Origin: Candidatus Epulonipiscium sp.
Lineage (GTDB): Bacteria; Bacillota; Clostridia; Lachnospirales; Cellulosilyticaceae
Reading direction: 5' to 3'
Length of the DNA: 63,834 nucleotides
NCBI GenBank assembly: GCA_012518255.1
Contig: JAAYSX010000018.1
Span: forward strand, 1-63,834
This document shows positions 34,668 to 42,872 of the stretch, one piece after another; position 1 is the first letter of the stretch; every line of letters starts with the position of its first letter. The notes below the pieces were generated by a model that was not told the DNA's origin, did no database searches, and saw only the letters and a list, made by a program, of their open reading frames with translations. The translations under genes and the position numbers were made by a program.

Positions 34668-35066
34668 TTATTCATCTAGTGACTTATGTGTTGATGGGAT
34701 AATTCCATCTACCATAGTTCCATTTTTTATGTGCTTTTCAATAATTTCTAAGGCCTTTTCTTCTGTTACATTTCCGTATACAACTGGTTCTTCGCCTTTT
34801 AAAGTAACCTCTACAGTAGGCTCTGCATAGCAAAGTCCCATACATCCAACTTGAGTGATCATAACATTATCTATACCTTGATCACGAAGCTCATGGGCCA
34901 TAAAGTTCATAATTTCACGAGCACCTGCAGCAATACCACAAGTTGCCATTGCTACACGAACTATAATCATATCTTCCACATTATCACCGTGTTCACGTAC
35001 ATCTACCGTGTTTTGTACTGAATCACGAAGAGCTTTTAATTCATCTAATGATTTTATTTTTGCCAT
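34668..35066 (-). CDS. hndB: Hydrogenase 2Fe-2S thioredoxin-like subunit (HndB)
   Basis: A 132-residue protein of the (2Fe-2S) ferredoxin HndB family. Cysteines are seen in ATCGIAAGA (about residue 43) and QVGCMGLCYAEP (about 96-100); the first motif has a single Cys, which is usual for HndB-type sequences, so whether it holds a full cluster is uncertain. It is encoded between the NuoE- and NuoF-type genes with gaps of 16 and 27 bases and strong ribosome sites. Probably a structural or electron-transfer subunit of the complex. Confidence 0.9.
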   Translation of the reverse strand: MAKIKSLDELKALRDSVQNTVDVREHGDNVEDMIIVRVAMATCGIAAGAREIMNFMAHELRDQGIDNVMITQVGCMGLCYAEPTVEVTLKGEEPVVYGNVTEEKALEIIEKHIKNGTMVDGIIPSTHKSLDE

Positions 35067-35093
35067 GTTAATCCTCCTTATTTGTTATGGTGA

Positions 35094-35588
35094 TTAATCT
35101 TCATATTCTGCTAGAATTTCTCTAACTTGATCAAGAGTTGTGATTCTACCATATACTTTTTCACCAACAAGTACTACTGGTGCAAGACCACAAGCCCCTA
35201 CACAACGAAGCCCATCTAATGAGAATTTACCATCTTCTGTTGTTTCTCCAAGTTCTATGCCTAACTCAGTTTTAAAGTAGTCTGTAATCTTATCTGCTCC
35301 CCTAACATAACAAGCTGTACCTAGGCAAATAGCTATTGGATATTTACCCTTAGGTTCCATTGTAAAGAAAGAGTAAAAACTTACCACTCCATATACTTGT
35401 GACACAGGTATATCAAGCTTTCTGCCTACAAATACTTGTACTTCTCTAGGCAAATAACCGAATATTTCCTGAGCTTTATGTAAAACTGCTATAAGCATCC
35501 CCTTTTTATCGGGCAAACTATCAATATAGTCGCTTAGTTCTTGGTACATTTTATCTACCACTTCATTCTTACATGTTGTGCATGACAT
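35094..35588 (-). CDS. hndA: Hydrogenase NuoE-family 2Fe-2S subunit (HndA/HydC)
   Basis: A 164-residue NuoE-like subunit. A helical N-terminal part (about 1-80) contains the HKAQEIFGYLP block, and the thioredoxin-like domain carries the four cluster cysteines in CLGTAC (about 94-99) and CVGACG (about 135-139). It works with the NuoF-type subunit in electron transfer from NADH. First gene of the four-gene hydrogenase set. The 173-base gap upstream has a minus-strand TTGACA at 35707-35702, but no good -10 at 17 bases, so the promoter is uncertain; read-through from the regulatory genes is possible. Confidence 0.94.
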   Translation of the reverse strand: MSCTTCKNEVVDKMYQELSDYIDSLPDKKGMLIAVLHKAQEIFGYLPREVQVFVGRKLDIPVSQVYGVVSFYSFFTMEPKGKYPIAICLGTACYVRGADKITDYFKTELGIELGETTEDGKFSLDGLRCVGACGLAPVVLVGEKVYGRITTLDQVREILAEYED

Positions 35589-35761
35589 AATATTCCTCCT
35601 TATTTCCTTGTTATTTTTGTAACTTTTTTGGGAAATTTACTAGATGTTATTTTATTATCAAAACTATCTACTATATGAAAGTACCATATTAACAGTGCTT
35701 TTGTCAAGATTTTTAACCTATATCTATAATAGCTAACTTATGGTTATTCAATTCTGAATAA

Positions 35762-36478
35762 TCAACTCACATTTTTTATGCGCTTTAATTTCTCTATCCA
35801 ATATTTGGGCTTGTTTTTATCTATTTCCATATAGCTTACTCTTTCCAATATATCCCCTAAATAATGGGCATCTGATGATTGGATAATCCGCTTACTAGGA
35901 TATTTATTAATGTAACTATTTTTTTGGCAATACCTTGAAATTTCTAAGTTGACAATGTCTAAATCTGGTGGAATAAGTCCTAAGTTAGAAATTATACTAT
36001 AACTTTGCCTATCTATATGTGCTGGATAGCACACTCCTCCTATTTCCCTAACTATCTCCACAAGTTCATACACCGATAGCATTGTTGCTGTAAGTAATAG
36101 CCTATCAATTTCTCCTACTATATCATCTTGAGAATTATATATTAGCTGATTACCAAATATATATCTTCTATTCTTTAGTTTAGGTAACTTATCATAAACA
36201 ATATCTTGTAGCTGTCTTGCTTGCTCTATATCTTCAAATAATGTAATAACATGAAATTCTTCGCTTGTTTCAACTTCCATTCCTGGGATGATCACTAATG
36301 ATGTATCTCTTGCAACTTCTAGGACACTTTTAATATTTGCGGTAGTATTATGATCTGTAATTGCAATAGCATCTAACTCTTTCAGTAGGGCCATATTAAC
36401 AATATTATTAGGGGTCATGCTTTCATCACCACAAGGGGATGCCCCTGTATGTATATGAAAATCATATGCTAATTTCAT
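35762..36478 (-). CDS. PHP-domain metal-dependent phosphoesterase
   Basis: A 238-residue PHP-domain protein. Metal-binding motifs include YDFHIHTGASPCGD at the start, AITDHNTT near residue 40, GMEVETSEEFHVITLF near 65, PAHIDR near 155 and SSDAHY near 205. PHP enzymes hydrolyse phosphoesters; the substrate here is unknown. Its ATG overlaps the stop of the upstream DRTGG gene by four bases (ATGA), so they are coupled. It is the last gene of the five-gene redox-associated cluster, just ahead of the hydrogenase genes. Confidence 0.85.
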   Translation of the reverse strand: MKLAYDFHIHTGASPCGDESMTPNNIVNMALLKELDAIAITDHNTTANIKSVLEVARDTSLVIIPGMEVETSEEFHVITLFEDIEQARQLQDIVYDKLPKLKNRRYIFGNQLIYNSQDDIVGEIDRLLLTATMLSVYELVEIVREIGGVCYPAHIDRQSYSIISNLGLIPPDLDIVNLEISRYCQKNSYINKYPSKRIIQSSDAHYLGDILERVSYMEIDKNKPKYWIEKLKRIKNVS

Positions 36479-36825
36479 ATCTTATTTTGCCCACATAAAC
36501 TAGCAATTTCATATGCTGTTTTACTAGTTGTCAATATGGCTACCCCTTCCTCATCTGCCTTTTTTATGACTTCTTCGCTTACTGTGCTATCTTCAGCTAT
36601 GATTACAGCTGGAATTTCTACTAGAGATGCCACTGCCACTACATTAATATGACTTTGGATTGTAATCCATACATTTCCTTTCTTAGCCTTAGCCATTACC
36701 CAGCTTAGTAGATCACCACAATATATCCCTTTAGCTACATTATTAAGTGTTTGGGAACCAGTTTCTAATTTTACAGGTAATATCTCTAATAGGTCTTTTA
36801 CAGTCCTTGTATCCTTATTCTCCAT
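36475..36825 (-). CDS. Small DRTGG-domain protein
   Basis: A 116-residue stand-alone DRTGG-like domain: a helix-rich start (TVKDLLEILPVKLETGS), then Y-CGDLLSWVMAKAKKGNVWITIQSHINVVAVASL and AVIIAEDSTVSEEVIKKADEEGVAILTT, the usual pattern of these regulatory domains (also found in phosphotransacetylases and CBS proteins). They are thought to bind small ligands or nucleotides; no catalytic residues are seen. The 5' end overlaps the hydrogenase-like gene by 11 bases. A second, related small domain is encoded three genes upstream. Confidence 0.75.
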   Translation of the reverse strand: MENKDTRTVKDLLEILPVKLETGSQTLNNVAKGIYCGDLLSWVMAKAKKGNVWITIQSHINVVAVASLVEIPAVIIAEDSTVSEEVIKKADEEGVAILTTSKTAYEIASLCGQNKI

Positions 36826-38143
36826 TCCCAGCCTCCCTTTTCTCCTTATCTTGTGTAGGTGATACTTTTTGTGTTAACTCTAACATTTCTATTGATAGCT
36901 CTGTTATATGTTTTCTTAGCATAAATACGCAGTCTTCTATTTTGGCCCTTCCTCTTATAACATCTTCTGCAAAGGAGTTACATGTAGGGGAGCCACAGGA
37001 TCCGCAATCAATTTGAGGTAATTGATCATATAATGCTCCTATATCTGTCATCATTATGAGGGCTTTTTCCATATCCTCATCTAAAGAAAAAACCGGCCTA
37101 GCTTCTATGCCTCTTTGCCAAATTTTTGGTATGCTATAATATAAATCAGGATATATCTTCTTTTTTTCTTTTTTAGGGCTATTATCCATAACCTTTTTTA
37201 AATAGTTTTTAGCAACAAATGGATCCTCTACCGTAAGTGGTCCCCCTAAGCAACCACCTATGCATGCTAAACCTTCTATATAATCAACATCTGTTAAACT
37301 TCCATCCTCTACCTTTTCAAGTACACTAATAACACTATCCATTCCATCTACAACTATATGGTTTTTAAGGCTTGAATTCGATGAGGCTCCCCCCTTTATA
37401 GCCCAGACAATCCCCTCTTGGCTACTTTCTTGTTTTATCGTAGGTTTTTCTGTTTCTTTGGCTATATCTAATACCTCCATAAATACTTCTTTTATAGAAA
37501 AAACCCCATTTACTGCTGACTTGTCAAATCCCTTTGGCCTCCTTATATCTGTGGCCTTTGCAGCACAAGGACTAATAAAAAAGACACCTATATCTTCCTC
37601 TTTTATTCCTCTTTTAATGTATTTTTCTTTGGCGTATCTTGCAGCTAGCTCCATAGGTGAGATAATTGGTATAATTTGATTAATAAGACATGGGAATCTT
37701 CTTTGTATTAATCTTACAATTACAGGGCATGCAGATGATATAAGGGGCAGCTGAATTTTATTACTGGTGATATACTCCTCTGTTGTATCAGCAATTATCT
37801 CTGCAGCCTGCGCCACTTCTACAACGTCATCAAAACCCATTATATCTAAATAGGTTAAAATTAGTTCTGCATCTTGCACCTTCTTAAACTGGGCGTATAA
37901 GGTTGGCGCTGGAATTGCTATTTTGTATTTATAGTCATTCATCATTTCTACTGGATCAGTTACTGCCTTTTTAGCACCATGTTTACATACCCTAATACAG
38001 TTTCCACAGTCGATACATCTTTCATCAATAATTACTGCCTTTGAATTACGCACCCTAATAGCTTCAGTAGGACATCTTTTAATACAGTCTGTACAACCTA
38101 CACACTTATCCTCTCTTAATGTAACAGAATGATTATGTTGCAT
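36815..38143 (-). CDS. Divergent hydrogenase-like iron-sulfur protein (sensory type)
   Basis: A 442-residue protein. Two N-terminal 4Fe-4S motifs (CVGCTDCIKRCP, CIDCGNCIRVC) lead into an H-cluster-like domain where the P1 motif TSCCP is SSACP (residues 136-140), P2 is SPCAAK (C193) and P3 is ACIGGCLGG (C294, C298). The four H-cluster cysteines are therefore kept, but the proton-relay Cys is Ala138, as in the sensory hydrogenase groups. A further 4Fe-4S domain (CGSCGSPTC, about 392-400) ends it. A role as H2 or redox sensor is inferred. Flanked by DRTGG and HATPase genes in one tight run. Confidence 0.85.
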   Translation of the reverse strand: MQHNHSVTLREDKCVGCTDCIKRCPTEAIRVRNSKAVIIDERCIDCGNCIRVCKHGAKKAVTDPVEMMNDYKYKIAIPAPTLYAQFKKVQDAELILTYLDIMGFDDVVEVAQAAEIIADTTEEYITSNKIQLPLISSACPVIVRLIQRRFPCLINQIIPIISPMELAARYAKEKYIKRGIKEEDIGVFFISPCAAKATDIRRPKGFDKSAVNGVFSIKEVFMEVLDIAKETEKPTIKQESSQEGIVWAIKGGASSNSSLKNHIVVDGMDSVISVLEKVEDGSLTDVDYIEGLACIGGCLGGPLTVEDPFVAKNYLKKVMDNSPKKEKKKIYPDLYYSIPKIWQRGIEARPVFSLDEDMEKALIMMTDIGALYDQLPQIDCGSCGSPTCNSFAEDVIRGRAKIEDCVFMLRKHITELSIEMLELTQKVSPTQDKEKREAGNGE

Positions 38144-38159
38144 TTCCTCACCTTCTTAC

Positions 38160-38570
38160 TTATAATAGTACGACTATTTCTACTGTAGTTCCCTTCCCCG
38201 GTTCTGATTTTACAATTAAGTCATCACTATATCTTTTAATATTAGGCAGGCCCATTCCAGCTCCAAATCCCATTTCCCTAACTTCATTAGATGCTGTGGT
38301 ATAACCTTCCTGCATGGCAAGCTCTATATCTGGTATCCCTGGTCCTTCATCAGTTAATACAAGGTAGACCTTCTCTGGTGTGATTTCTACATCAATTTCG
38401 CCGCCACCACCATGAATTACCATATTAATTTCTGCCTCGTACATGGAAATTGCTATTTTTCTAATAATATCAGCTGGAATTCCTAGCTGCCTTAGAACCT
38501 TTTTTACCTGTCCTGATGCTTCACCTGCTAATAAGAAATTGTTACCATCTACGCTAAAATTAAGCTTCAT
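38160..38570 (-). CDS. HATPase-domain protein, anti-sigma factor (RsbW/SpoIIAB)-like
   Basis: A 136-residue GHKL-fold kinase-like protein. The N box is YEAEINMVIHGGGG and the G1/G2 boxes are LTDEGPGIPD and GFGAGMGLPNIKRY, followed by the final strand GTTVEIVVLL. Such small HATPases phosphorylate anti-anti-sigma factors or other partners; no STAS gene is present nearby. I chose ATG 38570; the upstream ATG (38579) has AAGG directly adjacent, too close for use. It overlaps the end of the DRTGG gene, consistent with coupling. Confidence 0.82.
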   Translation of the reverse strand: MKLNFSVDGNNFLLAGEASGQVKKVLRQLGIPADIIRKIAISMYEAEINMVIHGGGGEIDVEITPEKVYLVLTDEGPGIPDIELAMQEGYTTASNEVREMGFGAGMGLPNIKRYSDDLIVKSEPGKGTTVEIVVLL

Positions 38571-38919
38571 CTTTCTCATCCTTATAAGTTAGCCCGTTAA
38601 CATACAATATGCCACATGCAATATACATAGGATGCGGGGTAGTTAAAACGATTATATCTTTCATTTTTGCAAGTTCAATTATATCTTCTGTTGGTTGTTT
38701 TCCCCTTACAAAGACAATAGCCTTTATATCCATCATCTCTGCCGTTCTTATTACCTGCGGGTTAACAAGCCCTGTTAGAAGAACTACCTTTTCTTTAACA
38801 AAAGCTAGTACATCACTCATTAAATCACTACCACATGCTATACTTACCTCAGTATCTTCCTTACCCTGGCCCACCCACATCTTGGCATCTAACAACTCTT
38901 GAATCTTAGAAATTTTCAT
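38560..38919 (-). CDS. Small DRTGG-domain protein (first gene of redox cluster)
   Basis: A 119-residue protein related in fold to the second DRTGG gene: an N-terminal helix MKISKIQELL, then EDTEVSIACGSDLMSDVLAFV, VVLLTGLVNPQVIRTAEM and AIVFVRGKQPTEDIIELA. ATG 38919 follows GAGGTG, and the GTG 12 bases upstream lies in that ribosome site. A ligand-binding role is inferred. It may be the first gene of the redox cluster; a TATAAT lies just upstream (38945-38940) without a clear -35. Confidence 0.75.
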   Translation of the reverse strand: MKISKIQELLDAKMWVGQGKEDTEVSIACGSDLMSDVLAFVKEKVVLLTGLVNPQVIRTAEMMDIKAIVFVRGKQPTEDIIELAKMKDIIVLTTPHPMYIACGILYVNGLTYKDEKDEA

Positions 38920-38969
38920 AAGACACCTCACTTTTATTGATTATAGTATTTTTTTAAAGGATAAATTAA

Positions 38970-40349
38970 TTACATACTAGCTGCAAATAAAACACCTGAT
39001 ATTTTTTTCAAAATCCCGGTTGAGAATAATAGGATTATAAAAATAGCAATAGGAGCAATGTATTTAATTATAAAGGTATAAAATTTCTCCCCCCTAAACG
39101 GTATTTTCCCTTTGTTTGTAACCTCTTCTCTTATAACCTTCATACCAATAACCCAGCCAGCATAAATAGTAACTAGTATGCCTCCTATAGGTAGGAATAT
39201 ATTAGATGCCACAAAATCAAATAAGTCAAAGAATCCCATTCCACCTAGTTGGATATGCTTCCATGGCCCAAAAGATAGGATACTAGGTATTGCTAATAAA
39301 ATAAGCCCTAATGTTACACCTAATGCAGCTTTCTTTCTTTCTATCTTAAATTTCTCAATTACAAAGGCTATTGATACTTCCATTAATGATATAGTGGATG
39401 TAATAGCAGCAATAGCAATTAACAGAAAGAATAAAACCGCGATAACACTACCTGCTGGCATTTGCTCAAATACTGCTGGCAATGTAATAAATATTAAACC
39501 CGGACCTGATGCAGGTTCCATATTAAATGCAAATACTGCTGGGAATATTACTATTCCTGACATAAGTGCAATAAGTGTATCTGCTATTGTTATTTGAATT
39601 GTTAATTTACCTAAATCCTGGTCCTTATCAATATATGACCCGTAAGTTAGCATAATTCCCATACCTAAACTTAGGGAATAAAACGCATGTCCCAAAGCTT
39701 CTAAAACTGCCTTTGGTGTTATTTTAGTAAAATCTGGTTTAAACATAAATTCTATTCCAGCCCAGGCTCCTGGTAATGTAACAGATCTGATCATTAGAAT
39801 TACAAGTAATGCAAAAAGTATAGGCATTAAAATCTTGGAGTATTTTTCTATCCCATCTTGAACACCTGAAAAACATACAGTTGCAGTAATTGAAAGAACA
39901 ACTATAGTTCCTATTAAAGGTTCCCAGGTTGATGATGATACCCCACTAAAATAACCTGCATAATTTCCATGTCCTACAGATAACAGATGACCCGTTGCAG
40001 ACCTAAATATATATGAAACTAACCATCCTGCTATAATTGCATAAAATGATAATATAATAAACGATGTAGCAACAGCTAAATATCCTGCTATTTGCCAGGG
40101 AAATTTGCTTTCCTTTAAATTAAATACTCCACTTGCGCTAGTACCCGCCCTTCTACCCAATGAAAACTCCAGAAGTAGTACTGGTATACCTATAACAGCA
40201 ACGCATATCAAATATACAAACATAAATGCTGCTCCACCATTCTCCCCAGTAATATAGGTAAACTTCCATATATTACCTAATCCCACAGCAGAACCAACAG
40301 CTGCTGCTAAAATACCTATCTTAGAACCAAAACCCTCTCTTTTTTCCAC
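38970..40349 (-). CDS. Sodium-dependent transporter, SNF (neurotransmitter:sodium symporter) family
   Basis: A 459-residue polytopic protein with about 11-12 helices. It opens with GFGSKIGILAAAVGSAVGLGNIWKF, the signature TM1 of the family whose unwound centre binds Na+ and substrate. The start is a GTG with GGAGG six bases upstream. Bacterial relatives import amino acids with Na+. Substrate unknown. It is read towards the redox cluster with only about 50 bases between, so partial read-through is possible. Confidence 0.93.
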   Translation of the reverse strand: MEKREGFGSKIGILAAAVGSAVGLGNIWKFTYITGENGGAAFMFVYLICVAVIGIPVLLLEFSLGRRAGTSASGVFNLKESKFPWQIAGYLAVATSFIILSFYAIIAGWLVSYIFRSATGHLLSVGHGNYAGYFSGVSSSTWEPLIGTIVVLSITATVCFSGVQDGIEKYSKILMPILFALLVILMIRSVTLPGAWAGIEFMFKPDFTKITPKAVLEALGHAFYSLSLGMGIMLTYGSYIDKDQDLGKLTIQITIADTLIALMSGIVIFPAVFAFNMEPASGPGLIFITLPAVFEQMPAGSVIAVLFFLLIAIAAITSTISLMEVSIAFVIEKFKIERKKAALGVTLGLILLAIPSILSFGPWKHIQLGGMGFFDLFDFVASNIFLPIGGILVTIYAGWVIGMKVIREEVTNKGKIPFRGEKFYTFIIKYIAPIAIFIILLFSTGILKKISGVLFAASM

Positions 40350-40383
40350 TTTGTGCCTCCTAATTATTTATGTTAAATTTATG

Positions 40384-40422
40384 TTAAAAAAGCTCTCCTA
40401 CCATAATGGCTGGACAGCTTTT
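40384..40422 (-). terminator. Terminator between the phospholipase-C-like gene and SNF symporter gene
   Basis: On the minus strand AAAAGCT...AGCTTTTTT encloses further pairing (TCC/GGA and CCAT/ATGG), ending in six T residues. A second small inverted repeat AGCATT/AATGCT lies at 40429-40446. Confidence 0.7.
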
Positions 40423-40453
40423 CAATAAGCATTGATTAAAATGCTATAAAGAT

Positions 40454-41044
40454 TTATATTGCTGGTGCAAGTACTGGCTGTGCCTGCGCCTCTTGTATAA
40501 ACTGTAGCATTAAAACTACACTATTTATAATAGCTAGTTTAAGATCCATATCAATCTTTTCTTCCCAGTTTGTTAAATCTTCTATTATTCTTTTATATTC
40601 TTTATTTTCATTTTGTATAAATTCAAAAGCTGTGTAATCTTGTAAACAGTCTAGTTTCTCCAGCACATTATCAATTATGTCTATTTCTAGTGTAATTTCG
40701 TACATATTATTCTGAAGTAATAATTCATATTGAACATGTTTTTTTAAATCTGATACATAGTAGTTATGGGCATAACAGAATGAATCAGCAACGTAATGGC
40801 TATATGAACCTAACATATATGATAAAAAGCTATGACTTCTATTACCACTTTCAAATTTCCTTAGCATTTTTGAATACTGGATTCCGGCTAGTTCAGGAGT
40901 ATGCAGTTTAATTCTGCGATTTAATGCTATATCCGGCATACATGCTCCCATCTTAACCAATCTATGATTAAATTTTTGACCTGTTATTTCCTCAATTAAT
41001 ATAATTGCTGTCTCAGCAATATATCTATGTGTTTTAAGTTTCAT
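40454..41044 (-). CDS. Zinc-dependent phospholipase C-like protein
   Basis: A 196-residue all-helical protein. Candidate metal ligands are His6 in KLKTHRYIA, Asp in MPDIAL near residue 35, the HSF block near 71, and the SHYVADSFCYAHN block near 82-94, the pattern of zinc-dependent PLC-like proteins. No signal peptide, so if a lipase it would not be exported by Sec; many clostridial members are of unknown function. Monocistronic with its own terminator. Confidence 0.72.
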   Translation of the reverse strand: MKLKTHRYIAETAIILIEEITGQKFNHRLVKMGACMPDIALNRRIKLHTPELAGIQYSKMLRKFESGNRSHSFLSYMLGSYSHYVADSFCYAHNYYVSDLKKHVQYELLLQNNMYEITLEIDIIDNVLEKLDCLQDYTAFEFIQNENKEYKRIIEDLTNWEEKIDMDLKLAIINSVVLMLQFIQEAQAQPVLAPAI

Positions 41045-41134
41045 TACATCCCCCCATGGCCTAATTTATTAACTACAATTTTATTATATCCTCTTTTTCA
41101 TATTTAGTCTATATTTTTATTGTATTTGTGCCTA

Positions 41135-41175
41135 AAAGTTAAAGCTGACTTTACCCTTTGGCAAAGTCAGCTTTA
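41135..41175 (-). terminator. Terminator of the RCC1-like gene
   Basis: Perfect 13-bp stem TAAAGCTGACTTT / AAAGTCAGCTTTA (41140-41152 and 41163-41175), then ACTTTTAGG on the minus strand. Confidence 0.82.
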
Positions 41176-41181
41176 CAATTA

Positions 41182-42601
41182 TTATCTTATAAAAGGTCTT
41201 GGTATTCTTGTATTTGTTCCCTCTTCTAGCTCCATATCCTCATTTTTTTCTATAATAAACTTGTCTCCCCATACCCATACACTACCATCTTCCTTAAGGG
41301 CATATGTCCTAATATTGGGATAGGAATTTACTTGTACATCTACTGCTCCTTTCATAGGCTCAGCGCTATGAAATTTATAGTATCCAATATTCTTTCTAAC
41401 ATTAGCTGTACCAAAGGACCCTATAGTATCCTTATCTATTGCTATATAATTACCTCCAAAAGCCCCATATGATGTTTCACCCCATGCCCATAGGCTATTA
41501 TCTTGCTTAATAACAGCATTGACATTCCCGGCATTTACTAGCTCCTTTACATTCCCCATAATATGCTCAATAGAGTTTAGGTGACCCTTAATTTTGCCAG
41601 ATACAGTAGTCGTATATTTAGTACATCCCCATAAAGAATTGTCATTTTTTAGGATCAAAAGGGATTCAGCTTCGTTACTAATACCTGTACCGCTAGAATT
41701 AGGCTCGATTGCTGATACATACATGGCATCCTTTACATTACTTACTCCTTTAACTTTTATGGTTTCTATCTTATAAGGCTCGTCCCATGTATCCCAGGCC
41801 ATAAACTCATCATTACTGCTACCTAACAAGGGTAGAATTTCATTTGTCAGAAGTCCACTTTTAAAACCATGTAAGTATAACTCCCCATCTGTAGTAATAA
41901 TAACATTATCATTTATCTTAGCAACACCATCCATAAGCTTTTCTTGTTTTAATCCAAGTCTCCATAGAGTATTATCTTCTTTTACAATAAGATATGCTGG
42001 GAAATCTTCAAAATTATTTCCCCTATCAGAGCCAGATTCTAGTATCTGTCTTACATCATCAAATAATTTTACAGGCTGGGTAATATGCTTAACCTTAATA
42101 GTTGGCGAAAGTCTCCCGCCTTCATTATCTCCGTAAACCCACAGCTCTCCATTAGGTTTCAAAATCAACTCATTCAAAACTGTAAATTCAGGTTTCTTAT
42201 TTTCTACTATCTCTTCTTCTAAATCCTTATCCAGTTCATCTTTAATATAAATAATCCCACCTGCAAATTCTATAGGTTCATTAAAGATATTAGCAAGCTC
42301 CCTAAGAGATAAATATGTAGATCCATTAACAAGCAAAACAGGATTGCTAGGTTCATATTTCTTACCATCAATCATAATTTCTGCTGTACTTTGCTTTGCC
42401 TCACTATATTTATTACTATTAATTTTATATTTTTCCTTATCTGCTTGCTCGACATTTTTAGGGTATTCACTATCGATATAAATAGTCTTGTTTTCATATT
42501 TTATGTCCCTATCAAATATTTTACTGTAAAAACCAACCAATTACAGAATAACAAAGTAAGTATACTATATATTCAACTGATAATCTATTGTTATTTTCCA
42601 T
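41182..42601 (-). pseudogene. Truncated, frameshifted RCC1-repeat protein with copper-amine-oxidase-type domain
   Basis: The open frame 41182-42540 encodes 452 residues. Its C-terminal part has at least six RCC1-like blades (NGELWVYGD, DNTLWRLG, DGELYLHG, DNSLWAWG, DGSVWVWG). N-terminal to this is a stalk-type copper-amine-oxidase-N-like domain (NGSTYLSLRELA...FAGGIIYI). The frame has no ATG with a ribosome site: it begins at TTG right after a stop codon. The adjacent frame from 42601 reads NNRLSVEYIVYLLCYSV, which completes another stalk domain, so a frameshift near 42535-42545 and loss of the signal peptide end are likely. The upstream neighbour's terminator lies only a few bases before it. 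Confidence 0.6.
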
Positions 42602-42604
42602 GGT

Positions 42605-42658
42605 AAAATTTGTACAGAAACAAGGCCTAGCATATATATACTAGGCCTTGTTTCTGTA
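42605..42658 (-). terminator. Strong terminator of the 44-residue gene
   Basis: Perfect 18-bp stem: arms 42613-42630 and 42641-42658 with loop CATATATATA, followed on the minus strand by CAAATTTT. It starts two bases after the small gene's stop codon. Confidence 0.9.
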
Positions 42659-42660
42659 AG

Positions 42661-42795
42661 TTATCTTCTATTATTTTGTAATTTATTATCTGTATCTTCT
42701 CTATTTTGTTGGTTATTCTCTTGTTTAGTTACTTCTTTACCTATTTCCATATTGGAATTTTGTTTATTTTTCTCTTTATTTTTATGCTTTGCCAT
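42661..42795 (-). CDS. Small hydrophilic basic protein (44 aa), hypothetical
   Basis: A 44-residue reading frame beginning MAKHKNKEKNKQ and ending in two Arg, rich in Lys, Asn, Gln and Glu and lacking hydrophobic segments. An almost perfect ribosome site (AAAGGAGG) lies seven bases before the ATG, and a perfect 18-bp terminator hairpin starts just after the stop, so it looks like a genuine single-gene transcript. Its composition resembles small spore or nucleic-acid-binding proteins, but no motif identifies a family. I do not assign a function. Confidence 0.65.
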   Translation of the reverse strand: MAKHKNKEKNKQNSNMEIGKEVTKQENNQQNREDTDNKLQNNRR

Positions 42796-42872
42796 ACCAA
42801 TTCCTCCTTTCATCTTCTTACAGAGGTTAGTATTGGCAATATAGATATTTTTTATTCATAATAAAAATTTTA

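Noticed and set aside
35684-35707. Rex-binding operator or full promoter before the hndA-type gene
   Set aside because: A minus-strand TTGACA is present at 35707-35702, but the arms TTGACA/TGTTAA do not match the Rex palindrome and there is no clear -10 box at 17-18 bases.
31093-38143. Two redundant [FeFe]-hydrogenases
   Set aside because: The 36815-38143 product lacks the proton-relay Cys and the C-terminal small-subunit domain, so it is not an ordinary second catalytic subunit.
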